Assembly: GCF_024734665.1 (NCBI RefSeq)
Contig: NZ_CP102931.1
Location: 4,028,001-4,092,000, forward strand
Length of the DNA: 64,000 nucleotides
Direction: 5' to 3'
Source: Variovorax paradoxus
Lineage (GTDB): Bacteria; Pseudomonadota; Gammaproteobacteria; Burkholderiales; Burkholderiaceae_C
Below the pieces are notes generated by a model that was given only the letters and a program-made list of their open reading frames with translations, did no database searches and was not told the DNA's origin. Both the position numbers and the translations under genes were made by a program. Below are positions 40,370 to 48,423 of this stretch, piece by piece. Every line of letters starts with the position of its first letter. Position 1 is the first letter of the stretch.

Positions 40370-42447
40370 GGCAGTACCGGATTGGCGACCGCGTTGGCAA
40401 TAGCCGCATCGGCATCCACACGCAGCATGAAGCGCTTCGCCACCAGGTCATTGGCAGCCGTGGTTACTGCCGCGACGTAGCCCGCCTGATCCACATAGCG
40501 CTCCTGCAGCGACGGGCGCGGGTCGCTTCCACGCAGCGCCGCCGTCTTGGCAAACGCAAAGTACGACCCGAACAGGCCGGCCTGGTCGATGCGGCCGGGC
40601 TGGTTCGTGTAGTTCCAACCGGTGTTCGTGCCCTGCGGCACGGCGACGTCCAGGCTGCGGATGCCTGCGAGGTCGTTGCCGTCCGCATCTACCTGCGGCA
40701 CCAGGATCGCGTAGTCGCGGCCCAGGTAGGCCGGCGGCACCTGCGTGGCGATGCCGCTCTCGTCCTGCGGCCTGTAGTTGGGGCCCCAGTCCAGCAACGA
40801 ATAGGTGTTGACCAGCCCCGTGTAGCTCACGCCCGGAATCGCCGGAAACTTGAGCTGCTGCGGCCGCACCAGCGTGGTGTCTGCCAGCTTCGGCACCTGG
40901 CTGTCGGGCGGCGTGGTGCCCTTGACGACCCAGTCTTCGAGGTTCTGGTACAGCGCACGCACGACCGGGATCACGCCGGCATTGCCGTTGGTCGCATACA
41001 GCGCCCCTGCGCTTGCGCCCGGCAGCGACGGGAGGCCCAGCAGATGGTGCGTGCTCGCGTAGTAGTAGATGCGCGCGTTGCCGGGCTGCACAAGGTCGGT
41101 CGTGCCCCAGGCATCGGTCAGCAGCGGCGAGCCCTGCAGGGTCCAGAACTCGGTGCCGCTGAAGCCGATGAAGAGCTTGGGACAGGTGCCGCTCGCCTCA
41201 CAGCGTGACAGGATGCCGCCGCGCCGCTGCGCCACGTCGTCCACGTAGTCCTTCGAAAGGCCGCGCGTGCCGGCCTGGCCGAAGGCCGTGTGGTCGGCGC
41301 GCACGCCACCGCCGCCACCAGGAATCGAGAAGCGCATGTTGATGTTGGTCTGACGCGCCGCAATTTGCGCGAACACGCCGTCGAACACCTTCTGGCCCGC
41401 GCGGTCCTCGTTGAAGCCGAGATGCACGAAGGTCTTCATGAAGTTGCCACACTGCGAGACGCCCGAGGCGATGGTGTTCTTGATGGCGGCGGCCACCGGG
41501 TTGGCTGTGCCCGCCGCATCGCTCGCGTCGCGGTGGAAGAAGGTGATCATGTCGCGCAGCGCCGCGAGGCCGAGGCCCATGACCTTCGGGTCTTTCGCGA
41601 TGTAGACCAGCTCATACATGTAGGCCGGGTCCCATTTGTCCTTGAGGCAGACGTTTGTCTCGTCGGGCGTGCCGGGGAACGGCGTGGTGGCACTGCACTT
41701 CGCAAACTTCCATTCGCTCGCGGGAATGAGCTGGCGCGCGTCGCCTTCGTTGATGCGGCGAGTGAGCACATAGCCGGGCTTCGTGTTGTCGAGGCTCGCG
41801 GTGGCATAGGCCTGCATCGCCGCATTGAACGGGCCGCCCGGCAGGGGCAGTGAATCGTTGTTCGCAGCGGTAGGCAGCAGCTCGGCGCGATAAGTGCCGG
41901 TGATGCTGCTGCCATCGGCGTTCTTCGCGACCGGCACCTTCAGCGTGAGCTTGCCGGGCGCGGCCGGCACGTCACCCTGCCAGGCGGCCGTCAGAAAAAC
42001 GTAGCCGCGCGAGGCAAAGTACGGATCGAGGCTCACGATGTTGCCGCGGTTGGGCGCGTCGTAGCGCAGCACGCCGCTGGCCTTGGTCATGTCCTTCGGC
42101 TTGAAGAGCACGAAGTCCGACGTGTACTCGACCTTGCCGTTGGCGTTGAGCGGCGCGAGCGAGAGGTCCTGGATGATGGCGTTGCGAGCGTCCTTCGGAT
42201 CGACCTCGCCGGTGAAGGTGCCGCTGATCTTCTCGTAGGCGCCCACGCTGCCGAAGGTGCCGGGCACGTCTTCGGTCGCGGTAATGGCTAGCTTGTACCT
42301 GGGCGCGGTGGCAGTCACGGGTGGTGTGGTGGGCGTCGTGGTGGTGGGTGGTGGCAGCAGCACGCCTCCTGCTCCGCTTCCACCGCATGCGCTCAGAAAA
42401 AGGGCGGCCGAAGCCACCGTGGCAGCCCAAAGGCTCCAGCGTTTCAT
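40366..42447 (-). CDS. Lipoprotein alpha/beta hydrolase (Abhydrolase_10/tannase-like)
   Basis: 693-residue predicted outer-membrane or periplasmic lipoprotein: signal LFLSACGGSG with the lipobox cysteine at residue 21, then a Pro/Thr-rich linker. The catalytic-domain nucleophile motif is GVSQCGNFMK, with Cys where relatives commonly have Ser after SQ, and GFSGTEFWTLQGSP and YYYASTHHLLG lie later. The family acts as esterase/lactonase-like hydrolases, often beside Bug receptors. A Bug receptor gene ends 65 bases upstream in the same direction, so it could release a carboxylate for uptake. Substrate unknown. Confidence 0.8.
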   Translation of the reverse strand: MKRWSLWAATVASAALFLSACGGSGAGGVLLPPPTTTTPTTPPVTATAPRYKLAITATEDVPGTFGSVGAYEKISGTFTGEVDPKDARNAIIQDLSLAPLNANGKVEYTSDFVLFKPKDMTKASGVLRYDAPNRGNIVSLDPYFASRGYVFLTAAWQGDVPAAPGKLTLKVPVAKNADGSSITGTYRAELLPTAANNDSLPLPGGPFNAAMQAYATASLDNTKPGYVLTRRINEGDARQLIPASEWKFAKCSATTPFPGTPDETNVCLKDKWDPAYMYELVYIAKDPKVMGLGLAALRDMITFFHRDASDAAGTANPVAAAIKNTIASGVSQCGNFMKTFVHLGFNEDRAGQKVFDGVFAQIAARQTNINMRFSIPGGGGGVRADHTAFGQAGTRGLSKDYVDDVAQRRGGILSRCEASGTCPKLFIGFSGTEFWTLQGSPLLTDAWGTTDLVQPGNARIYYYASTHHLLGLPSLPGASAGALYATNGNAGVIPVVRALYQNLEDWVVKGTTPPDSQVPKLADTTLVRPQQLKFPAIPGVSYTGLVNTYSLLDWGPNYRPQDESGIATQVPPAYLGRDYAILVPQVDADGNDLAGIRSLDVAVPQGTNTGWNYTNQPGRIDQAGLFGSYFAFAKTAALRGSDPRPSLQERYVDQAGYVAAVTTAANDLVAKRFMLRVDADAAIANAVANPVLP

Positions 42448-42511
42448 GGTTTGTCTCCTTCGTTGTGTGTCTTGTCGCGTTGCGGCGCCGGTCCCCGCTA
42501 CGGCGCGCGGG

Positions 42512-43477
42512 CTACTCGGCCTCGATGCCGGCCGACTTCACGATGCGGCCCCACTTCTGGGACTCGTTGGCCTGGAACTTCGCAAGTTCCTCGGGCGAGG
42601 TCGTGAACACCTCGGTGCCGGTCGGCTCGTAGAACGCTGTCTTTGCAGCCTCGCTCCTCGCAGCCTTCACCAGCAGCTCGTTGAGCCGCTTGACCACGGC
42701 CGGCGGCGTCTTCGCGGGCGCATAGGCCGCGAACCAGTAGCCCATTTCGTAGCCCTTCACGCCGGCTTCGGAGATGGTGGGCACGTCGGGCGCGAGCGGC
42801 GAGCGCGCCGAGCTGGAGATGCCCAGCGCGCGCAGCTTGCCGGCCTTGACCTGCGGCAGGCCAGTGGCCGTGTCGGTGATCATCATGTTGATCTGGCTGC
42901 CCAGCAGGTCGGTCACGGCGAGCGTGTTGCTCTTGTAGGGCACGTGCAGCAGTTTGATGTCGGCCATCTGCTGCAGCAGCTCGCCCGCCATGCGGCTCGA
43001 CGAGCTACCGCTGCCGAAGCTGTACTTGCCCGGCTCCTTCTTCGCGAGCGCGATGAACTCGGCCACGTTCTTCGCGGGGAACGAGGGGTTCACCACCATG
43101 ATCTGCCCGCCCTTGCCGAGCGCGGCGATGGGCGCGAAGTCTTTCACCGGGTCGTAGGGCAGCTTCTTGAACAGGTGCTCATTGGCCGCGTGCGTGGTGT
43201 TGGTGGTGATGAGCACCGTGTAGCCGTCGGCGGGAGCCTTGGCCACGTTCTGCGAGGCGATGAAGCCGCTGGCGCCGGCCTTGTTGTCGATGATGACGGC
43301 CTGCTTCGTCTCCGCCGCGATCTGGTTGCCGAGCGCACGCGCGATCTGGTCGGTGGCTGTGCCGGCCGCGAAGGGCACGACGAAGGTGATGGCCTTCTCG
43401 GGGAAGGCATCCGCGTGGCTCAGCAGTGGCATCAGAGCCAGTGCGGCGGTCAGCACGGTGAGGGGAAATCGTTTCAT
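42512..43477 (-). CDS. Bug/TctC-type periplasmic solute receptor (tripartite tricarboxylate family)
   Basis: 321-residue extracytoplasmic receptor. Signal peptide 1-23 (ends SHADA). Family blocks: KAITFVVPFAAGTATDQIAR, IDNKAGASGFIASQNVAKAP and DGYTVLITTNTTHAANEHLF. These receptors bind carboxylates or aromatic acids. No tctA/tctB membrane genes are nearby, as is usual for orphan Bug genes of Burkholderiales. Same strand as the AtuA-like pair 48 bases upstream, so likely one operon. Confidence 0.92.
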   Translation of the reverse strand: MKRFPLTVLTAALALMPLLSHADAFPEKAITFVVPFAAGTATDQIARALGNQIAAETKQAVIIDNKAGASGFIASQNVAKAPADGYTVLITTNTTHAANEHLFKKLPYDPVKDFAPIAALGKGGQIMVVNPSFPAKNVAEFIALAKKEPGKYSFGSGSSSSRMAGELLQQMADIKLLHVPYKSNTLAVTDLLGSQINMMITDTATGLPQVKAGKLRALGISSSARSPLAPDVPTISEAGVKGYEMGYWFAAYAPAKTPPAVVKRLNELLVKAARSEAAKTAFYEPTGTEVFTTSPEELAKFQANESQKWGRIVKSAGIEAE

Positions 43478-43525
43478 TTTTTTGTCTCCGGATCGAATGG
43501 ATAAAGGGGAAAGAGAAAGCCTCCG

Positions 43526-43894
43526 CTACGGCCCAGCCAGCAACGGTACAAGCGCGCGAGGCACGCGAACAGGCATGTCGAGCAGCAGGAAGGACAGCGC
43601 CTTGCCATGCGCGTCGAGGTTCAGCGCGTCGTTGACGCCGCCGTCCAGCACAGCGTCGAGCACGAAGTTCATCGCGTGCAGCTTCGGCAACACGAAGCGC
43701 TGCACCTGCGACGGTGCGCGGTGGTGGAACTGCGCAGCGACGCGCTCGGGCGTGAGCTGCTCGACCAGCAAGGGATAGAGCTCCGCATGCCAGGCGATGA
43801 CGCTGATGTTGGAGCGGTCGCCCTTGTCGCCGGTGCGGCCATGGGCGGCGCGGTACAGCGGCACTTCGATGGTGTCGGTGGTGATGGTGTTCAT
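43526..43894 (-). CDS. AtuA-associated small subunit-like protein
   Basis: 122-residue protein resembling the small ferredoxin-fold partner domain found C-terminal or adjacent to AtuA-type proteins (VPLYRAAHGRTGDKGDRSNI, LHAMNFVLDAVLDGG). The frame opens at 43957, but the ATG at 43894 overlaps the stop of the large AtuA-like gene (ATGA). The arrangement suggests a two-subunit complex. Function beyond acyclic-terpene/branched-acid catabolism association is unknown. Confidence 0.8.
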   Translation of the reverse strand: MNTITTDTIEVPLYRAAHGRTGDKGDRSNISVIAWHAELYPLLVEQLTPERVAAQFHHRAPSQVQRFVLPKLHAMNFVLDAVLDGGVNDALNLDAHGKALSFLLLDMPVRVPRALVPLLAGP

Positions 43895-45282
43895 GCCAGG
43901 GCCTCCTCGCCGAGCAGTTCGAAGCGCACCGGCACCGCCTCGCGCGGCAGCAGGCACGACAGCGTGTTGAGCCGCGGCGTGAGCGCGGTGCGCACGCCGC
44001 CGCCGCCTGCCGGGCCGCAGGTGTAGAGCGCCATGACCTCGCGCGCCAGTCGTTCGGCCTGCGCGCGATCGGCATGCGTGGCGGCGACGCGCAGGCGAAC
44101 GTCGCGCAAGCCGGCGTCGGGTGTATCCGCCAGCGCACGGCCCGCGTCGTCGCCCAGGATGCTCAGCGCGCCGATCAGGTCCACGCGCAATGCGAGTCCG
44201 TCGAGGCGCTTGCGCAGCACGTCCGCTGCAAGCCGCGCACGGGCCTCGGCGCGCGGGCCCGCATAGGAGATTTCGCCCTCGGCCAGCCAGCCGCCTTCAT
44301 GGCAGACATTGACCTTGTAGCGGCCCGGCCGCGCATGGCCGCGCACGCCGGAGAGCGCAACACGATCCGCACCGGGCAGCGCGTGCACTTCGGCGTCGGC
44401 AATGTCGGCGACCACGTCGGGCGTCAGGTAGGCCGCCGGGTCGTGCACTTCGTAGAGCAGCTGCTCCTTCACCGTGGCTTCGCTCACGAGGCCACCGGTG
44501 CCGTCGGCCTTGCCTATGGTGCAGCGGCCGTCGGTGTCGATCTCTGCGATGGGGAAGCCCACCGCTTCCAGCCCCGGCACGTTCTTGTAGCCCGGGTCGG
44601 CGAAGTAGCCGCCACACACCTGTGCGCCGCACTCGAGCAGATGCCCCGCCATGGTCGCGCGGCCCAGCCGGGCCCAGTCATCGGCGCGCCAGCCGAAGTG
44701 CGACATGGCCGGGCCAACGGTGAGCGACGGATCGGCCACGCGGCCGCACACCACGATCTGCGCGCCCGCATCGAGTGCGGCGGCAATCGGCTCGGCGCCG
44801 ATGTAGGCATTGGCGCTGACCATGCGCAGGCCTTCCATCTGCGCACCGAGCGCTTCGTTCAGCAGCTCGCGGTGTTCGGGCCCGGACAGGTCGTCGCCCT
44901 CCACCACCGCGATGCGCGGCGCGCTCGCGCCCAGTTCGCGCGCCATGCGGGCAATGTGCCGGGCGGCGGCGCGCGGGTTGGCGGCACCGAAGTTGCTCAC
45001 GATGCGGATGCCATGCGCCAGGCAACGCGCGAGCACGGGCCGCAGCATGTCGTCGAGCAGCGGTTCGTAGCCTGCGTCGGGGTTGTCGCGGCGGCGCAGT
45101 TGCGCCAGCGCAAGCGTGCGCTCGGCCAGCGTCTCGAAGATCAGGAAGGCGCGCAGCCCCTGAGGGCCGCCGGCCAGCCGCGCGATCAGCGTGTCGACCA
45201 CCGGCCCGGCGGCGTCGGTGCGGTCACCCGAGAAGCCGGCGGCGCAACCTATCAGCAGCGTGGGCGGATCAATGGAGTTCAT
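43891..45282 (-). CDS. AtuA-family (DUF1446) acyclic terpene utilisation-like protein
   Basis: 463-residue protein of the AtuA/DUF1446 family. Blocks: LLIGCAAGFSGDRTDAAGPV (start), ARCLAHGIRIVSNFGAANPR, ANAYIGAEPIAAALDAGAQI and VCGRVADPSLTVGPAMSHFG. In Pseudomonas atu genes serve citronellol/geraniol catabolism, but many relatives sit in other acid-degradation clusters. The ATG at 45282 (MNSIDPPTLL) diverges from a LysR gene across 85 bases holding strong inverted repeats. Translationally coupled to the small partner gene. Confidence 0.88.
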   Translation of the reverse strand: MNSIDPPTLLIGCAAGFSGDRTDAAGPVVDTLIARLAGGPQGLRAFLIFETLAERTLALAQLRRRDNPDAGYEPLLDDMLRPVLARCLAHGIRIVSNFGAANPRAAARHIARMARELGASAPRIAVVEGDDLSGPEHRELLNEALGAQMEGLRMVSANAYIGAEPIAAALDAGAQIVVCGRVADPSLTVGPAMSHFGWRADDWARLGRATMAGHLLECGAQVCGGYFADPGYKNVPGLEAVGFPIAEIDTDGRCTIGKADGTGGLVSEATVKEQLLYEVHDPAAYLTPDVVADIADAEVHALPGADRVALSGVRGHARPGRYKVNVCHEGGWLAEGEISYAGPRAEARARLAADVLRKRLDGLALRVDLIGALSILGDDAGRALADTPDAGLRDVRLRVAATHADRAQAERLAREVMALYTCGPAGGGGVRTALTPRLNTLSCLLPREAVPVRFELLGEEALA

Positions 45283-45310
45283 TGCCGTGCACTGTAGGCA
45301 GCGATCGGTC

Positions 45311-45345
45311 ATCCGTAAAATCGGAAATACGGATCGATTGATCCG
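45311..45345. promoter_or_regulatory. Overlapping perfect inverted repeats, candidate LysR operator
   Basis: ATCCGTA (45311-45317) and TACGGAT (45328-45334) form a perfect 7-bp dyad with a 10-base A/T-rich spacer. Overlapping it, CGGATC (45330-45335) and GATCCG (45340-45345) form a second perfect dyad. Both lie between the AtuA-like gene and the divergent LysR gene, the classic place for LysR autoregulation and activation. Confidence 0.6.
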
Positions 45346-45367
45346 CTTTTCAAATAAAAAGAGAGAC

Positions 45368-46288
45368 ATGATGAGAAAGACGCCCGACCTCTCCACGCGA
45401 CAGCTGCGCGCCTTTCTCGCGCTGGCAGAGCACCGCAACTTCACGCGCGCGGCGCAGAGCAGCCATCTCTCGCAGCCCGCGTTCAGCGCGCTGATCCGCA
45501 CGCTCGAAGACGCGGTCGGCACGCGCCTGTTCGACCGCGACACGCGCAGCGTGCAGCTCACGCCCGAAGGCCGGCTGTTCGAGGGCTCCGCGCGCCGGCT
45601 GCTCGACGACATGGGCAGCGCCATGGGCGACCTTGCCGACCACGTGGAGCGCCGCAAGGGCCGCGTGCGCGTAGCCGCCCTGCCCTCGCTCGCGGCTGGC
45701 TGGCTGCCCACCGTGTTCGCCGAGTTCATGCAGGCCTGGCCGGGCATCCGCATCGACCTGGACGACGCGCTGTCCGACGCCTGCATTGCGCTGGTGCGCA
45801 ATGGCCAGGCCGACTTCGCGCTCGCCGCCTCGGGCGCCGGCGGCACGGCCGACAGCGACCTGCGTGCGCGCAAGCTCTGCACCGACCGCTTCCACCTCGT
45901 GTGCCGCGCCGACCACCCGCTGGCGCGCGAGTCGCGCCTCACGGTGAAGAAGATCGCGCCCCACCCCTTCATCCAGATGGCGCGCAACAGCAGCGTGCGG
46001 CAGGCGCTCGACGCGGCGCTGCATCCGCAAAGGCTGAACGCTGTGTTCGAGGTGGAGCACCTGGCCACTGTGATGGGGCTGGTCGAGGCCGGGCTGGGCA
46101 TCAGCGTGGTGCCCGCGCTCACGCTCTTCCACTTCCAGCGCGAGACGCTGGTGACGCGGCCGCTGCCCCTGCCTTCCCTCACGCGCACGCTCTACATGGT
46201 GCAGCGGCGCGAAGGCAGCCTGTCGGTGGCGGCGCAGACGCTGCACGACCTGATCGTCGCGCGGCTGGGGTCGCTGCGGCTGGATTGA
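45368..46288 (+). CDS. LysR-family regulator
   Basis: 306-residue LysR protein. HTH: FTRAAQSSHLSQPAFSALIR (about 25-44). Effector domain: RVRVAALPSLAAGWLPTVFA and MGLVEAGLGISVVPALTLFH. Two adjacent ATGs (45368 and 45371) are possible; the frame upstream to 45191 is antisense to the AtuA gene and is not used. It likely controls the divergent AtuA-Bug-hydrolase operon, and perhaps the Bug-amidohydrolase-porin genes downstream. Confidence 0.9.
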   Translation: MMRKTPDLSTRQLRAFLALAEHRNFTRAAQSSHLSQPAFSALIRTLEDAVGTRLFDRDTRSVQLTPEGRLFEGSARRLLDDMGSAMGDLADHVERRKGRVRVAALPSLAAGWLPTVFAEFMQAWPGIRIDLDDALSDACIALVRNGQADFALAASGAGGTADSDLRARKLCTDRFHLVCRADHPLARESRLTVKKIAPHPFIQMARNSSVRQALDAALHPQRLNAVFEVEHLATVMGLVEAGLGISVVPALTLFHFQRETLVTRPLPLPSLTRTLYMVQRREGSLSVAAQTLHDLIVARLGSLRLD

Positions 46289-46361
46289 CGCCGAGCGCCA
46301 CGCGAGCGCCCAGCCATGCCGAAAAACTATATCTCCCAGTGCGAACGCGATCTTGCCGGGG

Positions 46362-46391
46362 GCTGACCCACGGGCAATAGTTCGGGTCAGC
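46362..46391. promoter_or_regulatory. Perfect 8-bp inverted repeat upstream of Bug receptor gene
   Basis: GCTGACCC (46362-46369) and GGGTCAGC (46384-46391) with a 14-base spacer. It lies 39 bases before the receptor gene start and 74 bases after the LysR gene stop. It may be an operator or a transcript hairpin; no T-run follows. Confidence 0.4.
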
Positions 46392-46429
46392 GGCGCGCAA
46401 GGCCGCACGCAAGTTCAATAAGGAGACAC

Positions 46430-47407
46430 ATGAGACATTCCCGTCGCGGCTTCGTCGGCCTGATGCTGACCCTGGCCGCCGGCCTGCGCGCATCGCCCGC
46501 GCTGGCCGCCCCCTTGTCTTCGCGTCCGATCCGCCTGATCGTGCCCTTCGGTGCCGGTGGCGTGGCGGACCTGGTCGCACGCAGCGTGGCCCAGAAGATG
46601 TCCGAGTCGATGGGCCAGAGCATCGTGGTCGACAACAAACCCGGCGCGGGCGGCGTGGTGGCCTCCGACACCGTGGCCAAAGCGCCGCCTGACGGCCACA
46701 CGCTGCTGCTGATGTCCAACGGCAATGCCGTGAGCGTGGGCCTGTTCAAGTCGCTGCCCTACGACACGGTGAAGGACTTCGCGCCGATCTCCACGCTCGG
46801 CTACTTCGACATGGCGGTGCTCACAGCGAGCAACAGCAAGTTCAAGACATTCGCCGACCTGGTGGCTCACGCCAAGGCCAATCCGGGCAAGCTCAACATT
46901 GGCACCATCAACGTTGGCAGCACGCAGAACCTGGCAGGCGAGCTGCTGAAGAGTTCACTCGGCATCGATGCGCAGGTCGTACCCTTCAACGGCACGCCGG
47001 CTGTGGTCACGGCGCTGCGTGGCGGGCAGGTTGATGTGGCGGTGGAAATCCTCTCGCCCGTTCTCTCGCAGATCGAAGGCAAGGCGCTGCGCGCGCTGGC
47101 GGTCATGGGCGACAAGCGCTCGCCCAGCCTGCCGGACGTGCCGACCGTTGCAGAGAGCGGCACGCCGGGCTTCCAGGTTGCATCATGGAACGCGCTGGCC
47201 GCCCCCGCCAAGACACCGCCCGACGTGATCGCCCGCCTGAACCAGGAGGCCCGCGCAGCCCTGGCTTCGCCCGAAGTCATGAAGCGCCTGCAGAACCTCG
47301 GCGTGGAGCCGCGTAGCAGCACATCGCAGGAACAGGCGCGGCTGCTGGAAAGCGAAATCCAGCGTTGGTCGGCCGTGATCCAGCGCGCCGGCATTCCCAA
47401 GCAGTAA
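46430..47407 (+). CDS. Bug/TctC-type periplasmic solute receptor
   Basis: 325-residue receptor. The signal begins MRHSRRGFVGLMLTLAAGLR, with a twin-arginine-like SRRGFVG, and ends near ALAA (about 27). Blocks: RPIRLIVPFGAGGVADLVAR, VVDNKPGAGGVVASDTVAKA and DGHTLLLMSNGNAVSVGLF. A good AAGGAG lies 9 bases before the ATG. Six bases downstream begins an amidohydrolase gene, so the ligand is probably that enzyme's substrate or a precursor. Confidence 0.92.
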   Translation: MRHSRRGFVGLMLTLAAGLRASPALAAPLSSRPIRLIVPFGAGGVADLVARSVAQKMSESMGQSIVVDNKPGAGGVVASDTVAKAPPDGHTLLLMSNGNAVSVGLFKSLPYDTVKDFAPISTLGYFDMAVLTASNSKFKTFADLVAHAKANPGKLNIGTINVGSTQNLAGELLKSSLGIDAQVVPFNGTPAVVTALRGGQVDVAVEILSPVLSQIEGKALRALAVMGDKRSPSLPDVPTVAESGTPGFQVASWNALAAPAKTPPDVIARLNQEARAALASPEVMKRLQNLGVEPRSSTSQEQARLLESEIQRWSAVIQRAGIPKQ

Positions 47408-47413
47408 GCAGCA

Positions 47414-48301
47414 GTGAACGACATCTTGAAAACCATCGCCCCACCCCACTCAAACCCGAGCCGCCCCGCGTTCCGACTGCCAGCCGGCGCCTGCGACGCA
47501 CACTGCCATGTGTTCGGCCCCGGCGACGTGTTTCCGTATTCGGACAACCGCCGCTACACGCCGCCCGATGCGCCGGCCGCAAAGCTGCGCGCCCTGCACG
47601 AACTGCTGGGCATCGAGCGCGTGGTGCTGGTGCAGGCCAGCGTGCACGGCCACGACAACCGCGCCATGCTCGACGCCATCGCGCAATCGCCCGACACCTA
47701 TCGCGGCGTGGCCATGGTGGGTGCGGGCGTCACCGATGCCGAGCTCGCCGCGCTGCACAAGGCCGGCGTGCGCTCGGTGCGCTTCAACTTCGTGCAGCAC
47801 CTGGGCGGCGCGCCCGACCTGCCCACAGTGCTGCGCATGGCCGAGCGCATACGGCCGCTGGGCTGGCACCTGGTGCTGCATCTGGACGCGGATGACCTGT
47901 TGACCTACCGCGCATTCCTCGACACGCTGCCGGTGCCCTTCGTCATCGACCACATGGGCCGCACGATGGTCGAGCACGGCCTCGGCCAGCAGGCCTGCAC
48001 GATGATGCTGGAGCTGATGCGCGACGAGCGCGCGTGGGTCAAGGTGAGCGGTGCCGAGCGCATCTCGCAGACCCTCTCGAGCCAGGGGCAGCCTTATGCA
48101 GACGCCGTGCCCTTCGCGCGCCAGTTGATCGAGGCCGCGCCCGATCGCGTGCTGTGGGGCACCGACTGGCCGCACCCCAACGTGCGCGAAATGCCCGACG
48201 ACGGCAAGCTCGTTGATCTGCTGCCGCTGTTCAGCGACGACCCGGCGCAGCTTCGCAAGCTGCTGGTCGACAACCCGACCCGCCTGTACTGGTACGACTG
48301 A
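47414..48301 (+). CDS. Amidohydrolase family protein, 2-pyrone-4,6-dicarboxylate hydrolase (LigI)-like
   Basis: 295-residue TIM-barrel metal-dependent hydrolase of the amidohydrolase-2/PDC hydrolase group. Metal or active-site motifs: ACDAHCHVFGP near 27-37, FVIDHMGR near 175-182, and LWGTDWPHPN near 250-259. Relatives hydrolyse lactones such as 2-pyrone-4,6-dicarboxylate or sugar lactones. Start is GTG at 47414 (VNDILKTIAP). It is flanked by a Bug receptor and a porin in the same direction, forming an uptake plus hydrolysis set. Actual substrate unverified. Confidence 0.85.
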   Translation: MNDILKTIAPPHSNPSRPAFRLPAGACDAHCHVFGPGDVFPYSDNRRYTPPDAPAAKLRALHELLGIERVVLVQASVHGHDNRAMLDAIAQSPDTYRGVAMVGAGVTDAELAALHKAGVRSVRFNFVQHLGGAPDLPTVLRMAERIRPLGWHLVLHLDADDLLTYRAFLDTLPVPFVIDHMGRTMVEHGLGQQACTMMLELMRDERAWVKVSGAERISQTLSSQGQPYADAVPFARQLIEAAPDRVLWGTDWPHPNVREMPDDGKLVDLLPLFSDDPAQLRKLLVDNPTRLYWYD

Positions 48302-48423
48302 GCGCCGCCCGCGCTTCGTACACACCACCGACACCGCTCCCCATGCCACGGCGCAACCGTGGCGTGCGGACGCGCGCGCCTGCGCCCTTGCAGGCTACGA
48401 ATCACAACGAGGAGACAGACGAC

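Noticed and set aside
45283..46188. N-terminal extension of the AtuA-like frame
   Set aside because: It is antisense to the LysR gene and has serine/arginine-rich shadow composition; family similarity begins at 45282.
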